Shown: positions 9,770-18,722 of the stretch, piece after piece
Layout: the number at the start of each line of letters is the position of its first letter
Position numbering within the stretch: the first letter of the stretch is position 1
DNA from: JAZNQL01 sp045531205
Lineage (GTDB): Bacteria > Bacillota > Clostridia > UMGS1883 > UMGS1540
Assembly: GCA_045531205.1 (NCBI GenBank)
Contig: JAZSDN010000042.1
Coordinates: 47,166-111,165, forward strand
Direction of reading: 5' to 3'
Length of the DNA stretch: 64,000 bases
The notes under the pieces: generated by a model
Database searches by the model: none
The model's input: only the letters and a program-made list of their open reading frames with translations
Told to the model about the DNA's origin: nothing
Position numbers and translations under genes: made by a program

Positions 9770-11446
9770 ATGGCATATTTATCAGATATTGAAATTGCAC
9801 AAAAGTGCGAAATGAAACACATTAAAGAAATTGCAAAAACAGCTCATGTTGACGAAAAATATATTGAACAGTACGGAAACTATAAGGCAAAAGTAGATTT
9901 ATCACTCCTTTCCGAAACCGATAAAAAAGACGGCAAGCTTGTTTTGGTAACCGCAATTACCCCCACCCCTGCAGGCGAAGGTAAAACCACCACAACAATA
10001 GGCCTTGCAGACGGATTAAAAAGAATAGGGAAGGATGTAACAGTTGCCCTTCGTGAACCATCCCTCGGCCCCGTTTTCGGTGTAAAGGGCGGAGCAGCAG
10101 GCGGCGGCTATGCACAGGTAGTACCTATGGAAGATATTAACCTTCACTTTACAGGAGACTTCCACGCGATAGGTGCAGCAAACAACCTTCTTGCAGCAAT
10201 GCTTGATAACCACATTCAACAGGGCAACGCATTAGGAATAGATGTTCGTCGCATCACATGGAAAAGATGCGTTGATATGAACGACCGTCAGTTAAGATTT
10301 TTGGTTGACGGTATGGGCGGCAAAGCAAACGGTGTACCAAGAGAAGACGGATTTGATATCACCGTTGCAAGCGAAATTATGGCTGTGTTCTGCCTTGCAA
10401 ATTCAATTACCGACTTAAAAGAAAGACTTTCAAAAATAATCGTAGGCTATACCTATGACGATAAACCCGTAACAGCGGGCGACTTAAAAGCAGTAGGTGC
10501 TATGACAGCACTTTTAAAGGATGCTTTAAAACCAAACCTTGTACAAACACTTGAAGGAACACCCGCCTTTGTTCACGGTGGACCTTTTGCAAACATAGCA
10601 CACGGCTGTAACTCTGTAATGGCAACAAAAATGGCACTTAAAATGGGCGACTATACTGTAACAGAAGCAGGCTTCGGTGCTGACCTTGGTGCAGAAAAGT
10701 TCCTTGATATTAAATGCCGTATGGCAAACCTCACACCCGATGCAGTTGTAGTAGTTGCAACTGTAAGAGCTCTTAAAATGCACGGAGGTCTTGCAAAAAC
10801 ACAGCTTGCAACAGAAGATTTGACTGCACTCGAAAAAGGTATTCCTAACCTTTTAAGACACGTTTCAAATATTAAAAACGTTTATAAGCTTCCCTGCGTA
10901 GTAGCAGTAAACCGTTTCCCCACCGATACCGATAACGAAATTGACTTTATAATCAAAAAGTGCAGAGAACTCGGTGTAAACACAGTTTTATCAACAGTAT
11001 GGGCAGACGGCGGACGCGGCGGCGAAGAACTCGCACGTGAAGTAGTACGTCTTTGTGAAGAAGAAAAAGGCAACTTTACCTTCTCCTATGATTTAAACAG
11101 CACAATAGAAGAAAAAATTGAAGCAGTTGTTAAAAAAGTATACGGTGGCGATGGTATAACAGTTATGCCCAACGCTAAAAAGCAAATAGAGCAGCTTACA
11201 GCACTCGGCTTTGATAAAGTACCTGTTTGCATTGCAAAAACACAGTACAGCTTCTCAGACGATGCAACAAAGCTCGGCGCACCCGAAAACTTTACAGTAA
11301 CAGTTAAAAATGTAAAAATTTCTGCAGGTGCAGGCTTCATAGTTGTTTTAACAGGCGATATTTTAACAATGCCCGGCTTACCTAAAGTTCCCGCAGCAGA
11401 AAACATTGATGTTGACGAGGACGGAAAGATAACAGGCTTATTCTAA
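9770..11446 (+). CDS. fhs: Formate-tetrahydrofolate ligase
   Basis: Makes 10-formyl-THF from formate, THF and ATP. The 558-residue length is standard. The ATP-binding loop TPTPAGEGKTTTTIGL lies near residue 65, followed by REPSLGPVFGVKGGAAGGGY. Its position at the end of the purine operon fits its job: PurN and PurH both consume 10-formyl-THF, and anaerobes often make it from formate. A strong terminator follows. Confidence 0.97.
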   Translation: MAYLSDIEIAQKCEMKHIKEIAKTAHVDEKYIEQYGNYKAKVDLSLLSETDKKDGKLVLVTAITPTPAGEGKTTTTIGLADGLKRIGKDVTVALREPSLGPVFGVKGGAAGGGYAQVVPMEDINLHFTGDFHAIGAANNLLAAMLDNHIQQGNALGIDVRRITWKRCVDMNDRQLRFLVDGMGGKANGVPREDGFDITVASEIMAVFCLANSITDLKERLSKIIVGYTYDDKPVTAGDLKAVGAMTALLKDALKPNLVQTLEGTPAFVHGGPFANIAHGCNSVMATKMALKMGDYTVTEAGFGADLGAEKFLDIKCRMANLTPDAVVVVATVRALKMHGGLAKTQLATEDLTALEKGIPNLLRHVSNIKNVYKLPCVVAVNRFPTDTDNEIDFIIKKCRELGVNTVLSTVWADGGRGGEELAREVVRLCEEEKGNFTFSYDLNSTIEEKIEAVVKKVYGGDGITVMPNAKKQIEQLTALGFDKVPVCIAKTQYSFSDDATKLGAPENFTVTVKNVKISAGAGFIVVLTGDILTMPGLPKVPAAENIDVDEDGKITGLF

Positions 11447-11454
11447 AACACGAT

Positions 11455-11486
11455 AAAAAGACGCAAAGAAGCCTTTGCGTCTTTTT
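11455..11486 (+). terminator. Rho-independent terminator of the purine-fhs operon
   Basis: A perfect 14-bp stem (arms 11455-11468 and 11473-11486) with a 4-base loop, starting in an A-run and ending in five T. Nine bases after the fhs stop, and usable from both strands. Confidence 0.93.
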
Positions 11487-11502
11487 AACAACGGAGAACA
11501 AT

Positions 11503-12009
11503 ATGAACGACATAAAAATAAAAACCTGTTGCTTTACAGGTCACCGACCCGAAAAACTTAATATCCCCCAAAATGAAATTATCGAAAAATTAAGGATTGC
11601 CATAAAAAAAGCAATAGACGAAGGATTTACAATCTTTATTTCAGGTATGGCACGAGGGGTAGATATGTGGAGTGCCGAAATTGTGCTCGAAGAAAAGAAA
11701 AATAATTCCGACATAAAGCTTGTATGTGCTTCCCCCTTTGAAGGGTTTGAAAAATCGTGGTCTTATGCTTTTAGAGAAAAATACAAAAGCATACTTGATA
11801 GGGCAGACGATGTTAAATTTATATGCGAAGGCTATTCAAAAAGCTGTTTTCATATAAGAAACAGATATATGGTCGATAACTCACAAAGAGTAATAGCAGC
11901 ATATACGGGCGAATCGGGCGGAACAAAAAACACAGTAATCTATGCCGAAAAAAAGGGTGTAGAAGTCTGCAACATTTTTGGAGAAGATTATGAATATTTT
12001 AGTTATTGA
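11503..12009 (+). CDS. SLOG/DUF1273 family protein (YpsA-like)
   Basis: 168 residues. The opening CCFTGHRPEKL and FISGMARGVDMWSAE are hallmarks of the YpsA/DUF1273 branch of the SLOG nucleotide-binding fold; RNRYMVDNSQRVIAAY and GGTKNTVIYA complete it. SLOG proteins are thought to bind nucleotide-derived ligands; the exact role of this branch is not settled. It overlaps the next gene by 20 bases, so the two are probably translated together. Confidence 0.85.
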   Translation: MNDIKIKTCCFTGHRPEKLNIPQNEIIEKLRIAIKKAIDEGFTIFISGMARGVDMWSAEIVLEEKKNNSDIKLVCASPFEGFEKSWSYAFREKYKSILDRADDVKFICEGYSKSCFHIRNRYMVDNSQRVIAAYTGESGGTKNTVIYAEKKGVEVCNIFGEDYEYFSY

Positions 12010-12394
12010 CGGGCAGGGCGGACAGCTTGGTGCCCAGATTATAAAAGAAATATCTGCTAAATTTTCCGAGGTTGAGGTAACAGCAGTAGGCACTAATGCT
12101 ACCGCAACAGCAGCAATGCTTAAAGCAGGAGCAAAGCGTGCCGCAACAGGCGAAAACCCTGTATTGGTTTCGGTACGTCGGGCAGATGTTATAATAGGCC
12201 CTGTAGGGATAGTTATTGCAGATTCTCTTCTTGGAGAAATAACGCCCAAAATGGCGGTAGCCGTAGGTCAGGCAGACGCAGTAAGAATACTTGTGCCAAT
12301 AAACAAATGCGAAAATCTGATAGCAGGAGTTCCAAACATCAGTATTACAGAACTTATAAAGGATGTAATTTCAAGACTTGAAAAAATTATTTAA
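11990..12394 (+). CDS. DUF3842-like protein
   Basis: 134 residues starting MNILVIDGQGGQLGAQI, a glycine-rich nucleotide-binding-like N-terminus. ATG 11990 was chosen because GGAG lies 6 bases before it; an upstream in-frame TTG has no such site. It resembles the small clostridial DUF3842 family, whose function is unknown. The gene starts inside the end of the SLOG gene. Confidence 0.7.
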   Translation: MNILVIDGQGGQLGAQIIKEISAKFSEVEVTAVGTNATATAAMLKAGAKRAATGENPVLVSVRRADVIIGPVGIVIADSLLGEITPKMAVAVGQADAVRILVPINKCENLIAGVPNISITELIKDVISRLEKII

Positions 12395-12399
12395 TTATC

Positions 12400-12428
12400 T
12401 TGCATAAAAAATAATAATGTGATATACT
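12400..12428 (+). promoter_or_regulatory. Sigma-A promoter for the ECF transporter leader
   Basis: TTGCAT at 12400-12405, 17-base spacer, TATACT at 12423-12428. It starts a leader of about 110 bases. Confidence 0.75.
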
Positions 12429-12432
12429 TACA

Positions 12433-12532
12433 AGGTAGTCTATGAAAGACTATTTCGAAACAGAAGTTTCTTTATACAATACTATGAAGGTGTTGTTTTT
12501 TTCTGAATGGAAAAATAACACCTTTTATTTTT
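12433..12532 (+). promoter_or_regulatory. Structured leader with attenuator, unidentified riboregulator
   Basis: Two short hairpins (TAGTC/GACTA at 12436-12452 and GAAAC/GTTTC at 12457-12470) come before a long terminator-like hairpin (arms AAGGTGTT 12487-12494 and AACACCTT 12517-12524, extended by a T-run/A-run pairing) and a T-rich tail. GAGAGGAG for the ECF gene follows at once. The layout is that of transcription attenuation by a small aptamer. I do not recognise the aptamer class. Confidence 0.55.
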
Positions 12533-12546
12533 GAGAGGAGCTTCTT

Positions 12547-13071
12547 ATGAAAACTAATAATGTAAGAAAAACTGTTTTATCCGCAATGTTTCTGGCAATA
12601 GCTTATGTGCTTCCCTTTTTAACGGGGCAAATTCCGAAAATAGGAGCAATGCTCTGTCCAATGCATATCCCCGTACTTCTTTGCGGATTTATATGCGGAC
12701 CTGTCTGGGGCTTTGCAGTAGGGCTTATATCTCCGCTTTTTCGCAGTATAGCACTCGGTATGCCCCCAATGTTCCCAAAAGCAATATGTATGGCGTTTGA
12801 AATGGCAGTGTACGGACTTGTGTCGGGCATTTTACATAAAGTATTTCCAAACAAAAAAGGCTTTATATATTGCTCACTTTTAATTTCAATGCTTCTTGGC
12901 AGAATAGTATGGGGAATAGCAATGTATATATGTATGGGCATCAGCGGAGGAAGCTTTGGCTTTTCAGCATTTTTGGCAGGTGCAGTTACAAACGCTATCC
13001 CTGGAATATTACTTCAGATAATACTTGTACCTGTAATAGTTATGTTACTTAATAAACAAAAATTAAAATAG
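12547..13071 (+). CDS. ECF transporter S component
   Basis: 174 residues, very hydrophobic, about six membrane segments. N-terminal KTVLSAMFLAIAYVLPF and CPMHIPVLLCGFICGP are typical of substrate-binding S components of energy-coupling-factor vitamin or precursor transporters. The shared ATPase and T component are not nearby, as is normal for group II ECF systems. The downstream kinase suggests a nucleoside-like or vitamin-precursor substrate that is trapped by phosphorylation; this is inference. Confidence 0.85.
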   Translation: MKTNNVRKTVLSAMFLAIAYVLPFLTGQIPKIGAMLCPMHIPVLLCGFICGPVWGFAVGLISPLFRSIALGMPPMFPKAICMAFEMAVYGLVSGILHKVFPNKKGFIYCSLLISMLLGRIVWGIAMYICMGISGGSFGFSAFLAGAVTNAIPGILLQIILVPVIVMLLNKQKLK

Positions 13072-13081
13072 GACTATAAAA

Positions 13082-13684
13082 ATGGAAATAAACGAACTCA
13101 AAAAGGAGTATGAACTTTTCCTGCCCCTTTTTACAAAAATTGATTCTATGCTTTGCAAGGGAAAAGTAACCTTGGCAATAGAAGGCGGTAGCGCAAGCGG
13201 AAAAAGCACACTCGGCAGTTTGTTAAAGCAAGTATATAATTGCCCGCTTTTTCATACAGATGATTTCTTCCTGCAACCTCATCAAAGAACTAAAGAACGC
13301 CTTTTAACTCCTGGCGGGAATATGGACAGAGAACGTTTTTTGGAAGAAATTTTATTGCCCGTAAGCAGAGGCGAAAAGGTGAAATATCAAAAGTTTAATT
13401 GCCAGACTCAAAGGTTAGCGGAATTTGCGGAAGAAAACCCTTCAAACCTTAATATAATAGAAGGCGTATACAGTATGCATCCCGAGCTTGAAGGCTTTTA
13501 TAACCTTTCAGTATTTTTGGATATAGACGAAAAAACGCAGAAAGAACGCATTTTAAAACGCAATACAGAAGAAATGGCAAACCGCTTTTTTTCTGAATGG
13601 ATACCGCTTGAAAAAGTTTATTTTGAAAAAATGCAGATACTGGAAAAATGTCACATAAAGTTTACAATAAATGACTTGACTTAA
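13082..13684 (+). CDS. Uridine-kinase-like P-loop kinase
   Basis: 200 residues. Walker A is GGSASGKST near residue 37, and HTDDFF resembles the DDFY substrate block of uridine/pantothenate kinases. LNIIEGVYSMHPEL matches the strand before the lid in Udk-type enzymes. It lies 10 bases after the ECF S-component gene, so it probably phosphorylates what that protein imports. The substrate cannot be read from sequence. Confidence 0.75.
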   Translation: MEINELKKEYELFLPLFTKIDSMLCKGKVTLAIEGGSASGKSTLGSLLKQVYNCPLFHTDDFFLQPHQRTKERLLTPGGNMDRERFLEEILLPVSRGEKVKYQKFNCQTQRLAEFAEENPSNLNIIEGVYSMHPELEGFYNLSVFLDIDEKTQKERILKRNTEEMANRFFSEWIPLEKVYFEKMQILEKCHIKFTINDLT

Positions 13685-13727
13685 AAAAATGAATAAAGTA
13701 TACTGAAATAAAAAAAGGAAAAATAAA

Positions 13728-14396
13728 ATGACTTTTAAATCAAAAATCGAAAATATATGGTACCATTACAAATGGCATATACTCATAGCCTTGTTTATAG
13801 TTGTAGGAATAGTAACTATGACACTGGATTTTGCCCTGAAAAAGGACGACGATTTTTCAATAGGCTATATGGGCGAAGCTTATGCTGATGACACATTTTT
13901 TAATCCCGTAAAAGAAGATATATCAAAAATCGTGGGTGACATAAACGGTGACGGCGATGTTTTGATAGATTATAATATCTCTGTGTATACCGAACCAAAT
14001 TTCTTAACTTACGATTTAACAATAGCAGACCAAAGCAGTATAGGACTTGTTTTTTATTCAGGCAATGTAAGGCTTTATATTCTTGAAGAAAAATTTGTAA
14101 AAGAAAACAGTATATTCTTAAAATCGCTTGAAGATATTTTGTCAGAAGAAAAACTTTCTGGCGGAATAATAAGAGAAGTAAATACACAAGACCCCGAATA
14201 TACTCCCATAGAAAGCGATGGGAAAATTGTAGCAGTTCCCATCAAAAATTTTGAAAAGCTTGCAAATTTAAACTTTATGAATAAAGATAAACTTTATATA
14301 GCACTTCGTGCAATAACACATACAGACAGCGAAAAAGAAAATATTGAAATTATTGATCAAAAAGCACTTGAAGTATTTAAATATCTGACAAAGTAA
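13728..14396 (+). CDS. Membrane-anchored protein of unknown function
   Basis: 222 residues with a short cytoplasmic N-terminus (FKSKIENIWYHYKWH) and one membrane segment (residues 17-36); the rest is predicted to face outside. I recognise no domain. Shine-Dalgarno AAAGGA precedes the ATG. Gene spacing of 43 bases to the kinase allows co-transcription; a terminator follows. Confidence 0.7.
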   Translation: MTFKSKIENIWYHYKWHILIALFIVVGIVTMTLDFALKKDDDFSIGYMGEAYADDTFFNPVKEDISKIVGDINGDGDVLIDYNISVYTEPNFLTYDLTIADQSSIGLVFYSGNVRLYILEEKFVKENSIFLKSLEDILSEEKLSGGIIREVNTQDPEYTPIESDGKIVAVPIKNFEKLANLNFMNKDKLYIALRAITHTDSEKENIEIIDQKALEVFKYLTK

Positions 14397-14401
14397 TATG
14401 T

Positions 14402-14430
14402 AAAAAAGGCATCCTGCGGATGCCTTTTTT
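14402..14430 (+). terminator. Rho-independent terminator
   Basis: Perfect 13-bp stem (14402-14414 with 14418-14430), loop TGC, six terminal T. Confidence 0.93.
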
Positions 14431-14459
14431 TAGTGAATTTAAAAATTTTCAAAAAAGTC

Positions 14460-14519
14460 TTGACAAAAGGAAAAAAATAGTTTATTATCTAACTGGAGCG
14501 TACTAATGCGATATAGTAC
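14460..14519 (+). promoter_or_regulatory. Promoter and palindromic operator of the GntR-ABC operon
   Basis: TTGACA at 14460-14465, 17-base spacer, TATTAT at 14483-14488. Just downstream is the inverted repeat GTACTA-N8-TAGTAC (14500-14519), overlapping the expected start of transcription. Such a site in front of a YtrA-type gene suggests autorepression. Confidence 0.75.
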
Positions 14520-14540
14520 ACTTTAGAAAGGAGGCAGGCA

Positions 14541-14915
14541 ATGCTGGGAATAACCTTAAATAATCGTTATCCAATTCACGAACAACTTAAAAAAGGCATA
14601 GAAAAGCTTGTTTTAAAAGGCGTGCTCGAGCCTGATTCGCCCTTGCCTTCGGTAAGAGAGCTGGCAGCAGACCTTGCAATAAATCCAAACACGGTACAAA
14701 AAGCTTATACCGAGCTTGAAAGGGAAGGAATAACCTACTCTGTAAATGGTAAAGGAAGGTTTGTAACAAGTAATGTAGAGGTTGTACGCCGTGCAAAAAT
14801 AAACCAAGCGTTAGAAGAACTTGCCGAAGATTTAAATAAACTTAAATCACTTGGTGCAAGCGACAGCGAAATCAGCGAATTTACGGCAAAGCACTTAAAG
14901 GAGGGAAATAAATGA
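14541..14915 (+). CDS. GntR-family regulator, YtrA subfamily
   Basis: 124 residues. The winged-helix domain (residues 10-75) has the GntR pattern LPSVRELAADLAINPNTVQ. The short C-terminal tail without a ligand domain is typical of the YtrA subfamily, which usually represses its own ABC-transporter operon. AGGAGG lies before the ATG. Its stop overlaps the ATPase gene start by 4 bases. Confidence 0.9.
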   Translation: MLGITLNNRYPIHEQLKKGIEKLVLKGVLEPDSPLPSVRELAADLAINPNTVQKAYTELEREGITYSVNGKGRFVTSNVEVVRRAKINQALEELAEDLNKLKSLGASDSEISEFTAKHLKEGNK

Positions 14916-15814
14916 TAAAAGCAACTGACATTCGCAAAGCATATCACAAAGAAAATGTGCTTGAAGATTTAAACCTGCACGTAAAAAAAGGCAGTATATA
15001 CGGACTTATAGGCTCAAACGGAGCAGGTAAATCCACACTTTTAAATATTTTATCGGGAGTTTTCAAGCCCGATTTTGGAAAAGTACAAATTGACGGGGAA
15101 GAGGTTTTTGAAAACATAAAAATCAAAAATAAAATAGCATATATAACCGATAACCCCTATTACTTCAATTCTGCAACAGTCAAAGAAATGGCACTTTATT
15201 TAAACAAAATATATTCAAACTTTTCAATGCAGACCTTTGAAGAAATTTCAGCACTTTTCCCAATAGATATAAATAAAAGAATAAACTCTTTTTCAAAGGG
15301 GATGAAAAGACAGGTATCAATAATCCTTTCACTTTCCCAAAACCCCGAAATTCTTTTGTGTGACGAAAGCTTTGACGGGTTAGACCCCGTAATACGCCAG
15401 CTTGTAAAAAGACTTTTTGTAAGTAGAGCCGCAGAAGGGAATATGACAGTAATTATAGCATCCCATAACCTCCGCGAAATGGAAAATCTTTGCGACACAG
15501 TAGGCGTTTTGCACGATAACAAAATAGTTATCGAAAAGAGTATAGGCGATATAAAGAATATGATGCACCGTTATCAGGTGGCATATAAACCAATGATAGA
15601 CACAGAAATTTTAGAACAAAGGCTCGACATTGTTTCCATGAATATACGAAACAATGTAATAGAGCTTGTAGCAAGAGGCGAGGATGAAGAAATTTATAAA
15701 ACCCTCTCGGAATATGACCCCTTGCTTATCGATAAAACAGACCTGACATTAGAAGATATTTTTGTTTATGAAATGGAGGTAAAAGGATATGACTTCTCAA
15801 AAATGCTTTTGTAG
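14912..15814 (+). CDS. ABC transporter ATP-binding protein
   Basis: 300 residues. Walker A GSNGAGKST near residue 35, signature-like FSKGMKRQVS near residue 128 and Walker B ILLCDESFDGLD near residue 147 show an ABC ATPase, resembling YtrB/BcrA-type exporters. Overlaps its regulator upstream and its membrane partner downstream (26 bases). The substrate is unknown; YtrA-linked systems often respond to cell-wall stress. Confidence 0.9.
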   Translation: MIKATDIRKAYHKENVLEDLNLHVKKGSIYGLIGSNGAGKSTLLNILSGVFKPDFGKVQIDGEEVFENIKIKNKIAYITDNPYYFNSATVKEMALYLNKIYSNFSMQTFEEISALFPIDINKRINSFSKGMKRQVSIILSLSQNPEILLCDESFDGLDPVIRQLVKRLFVSRAAEGNMTVIIASHNLREMENLCDTVGVLHDNKIVIEKSIGDIKNMMHRYQVAYKPMIDTEILEQRLDIVSMNIRNNVIELVARGEDEEIYKTLSEYDPLLIDKTDLTLEDIFVYEMEVKGYDFSKMLL

Positions 15815-17702
15815 ATTAAATATGTTTTTCGAAACCTTAAAGCAGTCAAAATACTTAATGATTTTACATACCATAGTTTTATTTTTGGTATCAACCCTTC
15901 CTGCCATAATAGAAGTAAACAATTTAAGAATGCGTATGGAAAAAGAACCCTTATTAAATTATTCTTACGCATACAACACAATTTCAGATTTTTTAAGCGG
16001 ACAGACAATATTTATTGCCTTAGTTTCGGTAGCGATATGTACAATAAGTGCCATATTTATATATAACTACCTTTTTAAAACCACATCGGTACAGTTTTAT
16101 TCCGCAATGCCCATAAAAAGAGAAAGTATGTATATCTCAAAATTTTTATCGGGTATGGTATCCTGGATTATACCTTTGGTTTTGATATGTGCAGTAAACG
16201 CTATAATATATTTCGGATATGGTTTAGAAGAGTTTTTTGAAATAAGCTTAATTTTCAAAGGCTTCGCAACAGCTCTTTTAAGCTACTTTGCAATGTGGAG
16301 CGTAGCGGTTTTTGCTGTGAGCGTATCGGGCAACTTCTTTGCTGCTCTCATTGTTATTGGCGTAGTATTTTTAATATACCCCGCATCAACCATTACGGTT
16401 ATGGGAACAGTACAGTCTTTCTTCGAAAATATAAGCATAAACTTCAATTACAATGTGGTTTATATTTTCCCGCCTGTATTGCCCGCACTTGATGATTTAT
16501 ACGGAATATCAAAAATGGTAACAGGCGATATAATTTATACAGCAGTGTATAGCGTAGTATTTTTCGTTTTGGGACTTATCTTTTATAAATTCCGCAAAAA
16601 CGAACATACAAGTAACTTCTTTGCTTATAAATGGATAGGCATATTCTTTAAATATTACGCAACACTTTTGGCATCACTTTTGTTTGGGGCATTGTTCTTT
16701 GATATTTCAAACAATGTGTTCACAGCATACATAGGCTATATACTTATAGGCTTTATAGTATTTATAGTTTTGCAGGCAATATTTGAAAAGAACTTTAAAA
16801 GTATGTTCTCAAACATAAAATACTTTGCAATTTATATGGCAATAATCTGCATAGCAGTATACTATCCCATAACAAACAGGGAAGAGATTTCTAAAAAAAT
16901 GCCAAACCCCGAAAACATAAAAACACTTGAAGTTAATATGAGTCTTGATAATCTTGAGCTTTCAGACCCGCAAAATATTGCAGCTGCTCTTTCCTTGTAC
17001 GAATCGGCAACCCAAAACCAAGATACCGATAAACACTTTTGCTGGGTGTCGGTTGAAATAAAAAATAATCCTTTGTTCAGCGTACACCATAGTCCCAATA
17101 ACTGGGCAGCAAAGGAACAAATAAACCTGTTCCTCGAAAGAGTGTACGATACAAGGGAATACCAAGACCAAAAAGCTAAAGCAATAGATAACGTAACAAA
17201 CATAGATTTTGTACAAAAGATTATGACAATATATAATGACGAGAGAGTTCTTTCGCAAAAGAGCAGAGAACTGTTAAAAATTTATAAAAAAGATTTTATA
17301 AATTATTCCTACAGCGATATAAAAGACAGCGGCTTGTATGCTTCCATAGCAACAGACAATGGCGAGTTCTTTGTATATAATTGTTATCTTGATACAGTTG
17401 AATATTTAAAAAATAATTATGATATAGAATTTTCGCCCGATAAGGTAGAAAGAATAAGAGTATTTACTTACCGGCACGATGAAGAAGGCAAATATTCCGA
17501 GCGTGATTTGTATTCAACAAACATTCCGTCCGAAATGGCAGAATTTTTAAAATCCACTTCTCAAGTTACAAAAATGTACAGAGATAATATTGTGGTTGAA
17601 ATAATGGAAAAGGGAAGAACAGAACCTTATACCGCAGAACTTGAACTTTACTTTTTACCCAAAGATATAGTTTCTAAATTGAATTTAAATAATTTATACT
17701 AA
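15789..17702 (+). CDS. ABC-transporter permease-like membrane protein
   Basis: 637 residues. About ten hydrophobic segments in the first 375 residues, with FYSAMPIKRESMYISKFLSG typical of ABC-2-type permeases, then a soluble C-terminal domain of about 250 residues, predicted outside. ATG 15789 is preferred over a later in-frame ATG because GGAGG lies 8-9 bases before it. It is the membrane partner of the preceding ATPase. Confidence 0.8.
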   Translation: MTSQKCFCRLNMFFETLKQSKYLMILHTIVLFLVSTLPAIIEVNNLRMRMEKEPLLNYSYAYNTISDFLSGQTIFIALVSVAICTISAIFIYNYLFKTTSVQFYSAMPIKRESMYISKFLSGMVSWIIPLVLICAVNAIIYFGYGLEEFFEISLIFKGFATALLSYFAMWSVAVFAVSVSGNFFAALIVIGVVFLIYPASTITVMGTVQSFFENISINFNYNVVYIFPPVLPALDDLYGISKMVTGDIIYTAVYSVVFFVLGLIFYKFRKNEHTSNFFAYKWIGIFFKYYATLLASLLFGALFFDISNNVFTAYIGYILIGFIVFIVLQAIFEKNFKSMFSNIKYFAIYMAIICIAVYYPITNREEISKKMPNPENIKTLEVNMSLDNLELSDPQNIAAALSLYESATQNQDTDKHFCWVSVEIKNNPLFSVHHSPNNWAAKEQINLFLERVYDTREYQDQKAKAIDNVTNIDFVQKIMTIYNDERVLSQKSRELLKIYKKDFINYSYSDIKDSGLYASIATDNGEFFVYNCYLDTVEYLKNNYDIEFSPDKVERIRVFTYRHDEEGKYSERDLYSTNIPSEMAEFLKSTSQVTKMYRDNIVVEIMEKGRTEPYTAELELYFLPKDIVSKLNLNNLY

Positions 17703-17734
17703 AAAAACAGGTCGGTTAAACCGACCTGTTTTTT
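17702..17734. terminator. Bidirectional terminator between converging genes
   Basis: Perfect 14-bp stem (17702-17715 with 17721-17734) with A-run on one side and T-run on the other. It serves the ABC operon on the plus strand and recR on the minus strand. Confidence 0.93.
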
Positions 17735-17743
17735 ATGTAAACT

Positions 17744-18340
17744 TCAAAAAATATCCTGTCTTCCTTCAAGCGCCTTTGCCAAAGTAACCTCGTCAACATA
17801 GTCAAGGTCACCTCCAACAGGAACACCTCTTGCAATACGAGTAACCTTTACACCAAACGGAGCAATAAGCTTTGCAATATAAAGAGCCGTAGTGTCGCCT
17901 TCGGCACGTGGACTTAATGCCATAATAACCTCACGCACATCGCCCTTTGCAATTCGGTTTACAAGCTCTTTTATTTTAATATCGTCAGGGCCTATTCCGT
18001 CTATCGGGGACATAACACCGTGCAAAACATGGTAAAGTCCGTTATACTCACGGGTTTTTTCCATGGCAGTAACATCCTTTGGTGTTTCAACAACACATAT
18101 TACCGATGTATCACGCTTTGGGTTTGAGCATACCCCGCAAAGCTCTGCATCTGTAAAATCCTGACACATCCGGCAAAGATGAATACTCTTTTTAACATGG
18201 AGTATAGCCGAGGCAAAGCTTTCTGCCTGCGAGTCCGACATAGACATAACATAAAAAGCCATGCGTACAGCAGATTTTCTGCCCACTCCCGGGATTTTTT
18301 CAAACTGTTCTATTAAGTTTGCAATAGGTGGAGAGTACAT
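17744..18340 (-). CDS. recR: Recombination protein RecR
   Basis: 198 residues. Helix-hairpin-helix segment IPGVGRKSAVRMAFY near residue 16, zinc finger with CRMC and CGVC (residues about 56-71), then the Toprim domain (ICVVETPKDV). It loads RecA in gap repair with RecF/RecO. The order dnaX-ybaB-recR is the usual Firmicutes arrangement. Confidence 0.96.
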   Translation of the reverse strand: MYSPPIANLIEQFEKIPGVGRKSAVRMAFYVMSMSDSQAESFASAILHVKKSIHLCRMCQDFTDAELCGVCSNPKRDTSVICVVETPKDVTAMEKTREYNGLYHVLHGVMSPIDGIGPDDIKIKELVNRIAKGDVREVIMALSPRAEGDTTALYIAKLIAPFGVKVTRIARGVPVGGDLDYVDEVTLAKALEGRQDIF

Positions 18341-18356
18341 AACGTCACCTCAAAAA

Positions 18357-18707
18357 TTAAAACATACCCATGCCGGGCAAATTCATCCCTTGGGTAATTT
18401 TACCCATAGTTGAAGATGCAAGCTCATCAGCTTTTCTTAAGCCTTCGTTTACAGCCGCAACAATTAAATCTTCAAGCATTTCTGCATCGTCGGGGTCAAT
18501 AACGTCGGGATTAATTTTAATCGAAACAACCTCTTTTTTACCGCTTACAGTAACAGTAACCGCACCTCCGCCAACAGAAGCCTCAACATTTTTATCTTCA
18601 AGCTCTTCCTGAGCTTTCAATAAATCCTGCTGCATTTTCTGTGCCTGCTTTAACATATTGTTCATATTGGCACCGCCGCCCATACGTGGGAATCCGCCTT
18701 TTGCCAT
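18357..18707 (-). CDS. YbaB/EbfC nucleoid-associated protein
   Basis: 116 residues, starting MAKGGFPRMGGG. An ATG three codons upstream directly abuts the AAAGGA site, while 18707 has proper spacing, so the second start is preferred. NMLKQAQKMQQDLLKAQEEL and VSIKINPDVIDPDD are the family core. Dimeric DNA-binding protein; lies between dnaX and recR. Confidence 0.93.
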   Translation of the reverse strand: MAKGGFPRMGGGANMNNMLKQAQKMQQDLLKAQEELEDKNVEASVGGGAVTVTVSGKKEVVSIKINPDVIDPDDAEMLEDLIVAAVNEGLRKADELASSTMGKITQGMNLPGMGMF

Positions 18708-18722
18708 AAAAATCATTCCTTT

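Noticed and set aside
5000..9800. Minus-strand frames of 70-140 residues across purD and purL
   Set aside because: Codon shadows of strongly supported plus-strand genes; no ribosome sites or family signals.
12433..12532. Assignment of the leader to PreQ1, THF, TPP or guanidine riboswitches
   Set aside because: None of the conserved core sequences of these classes is present.
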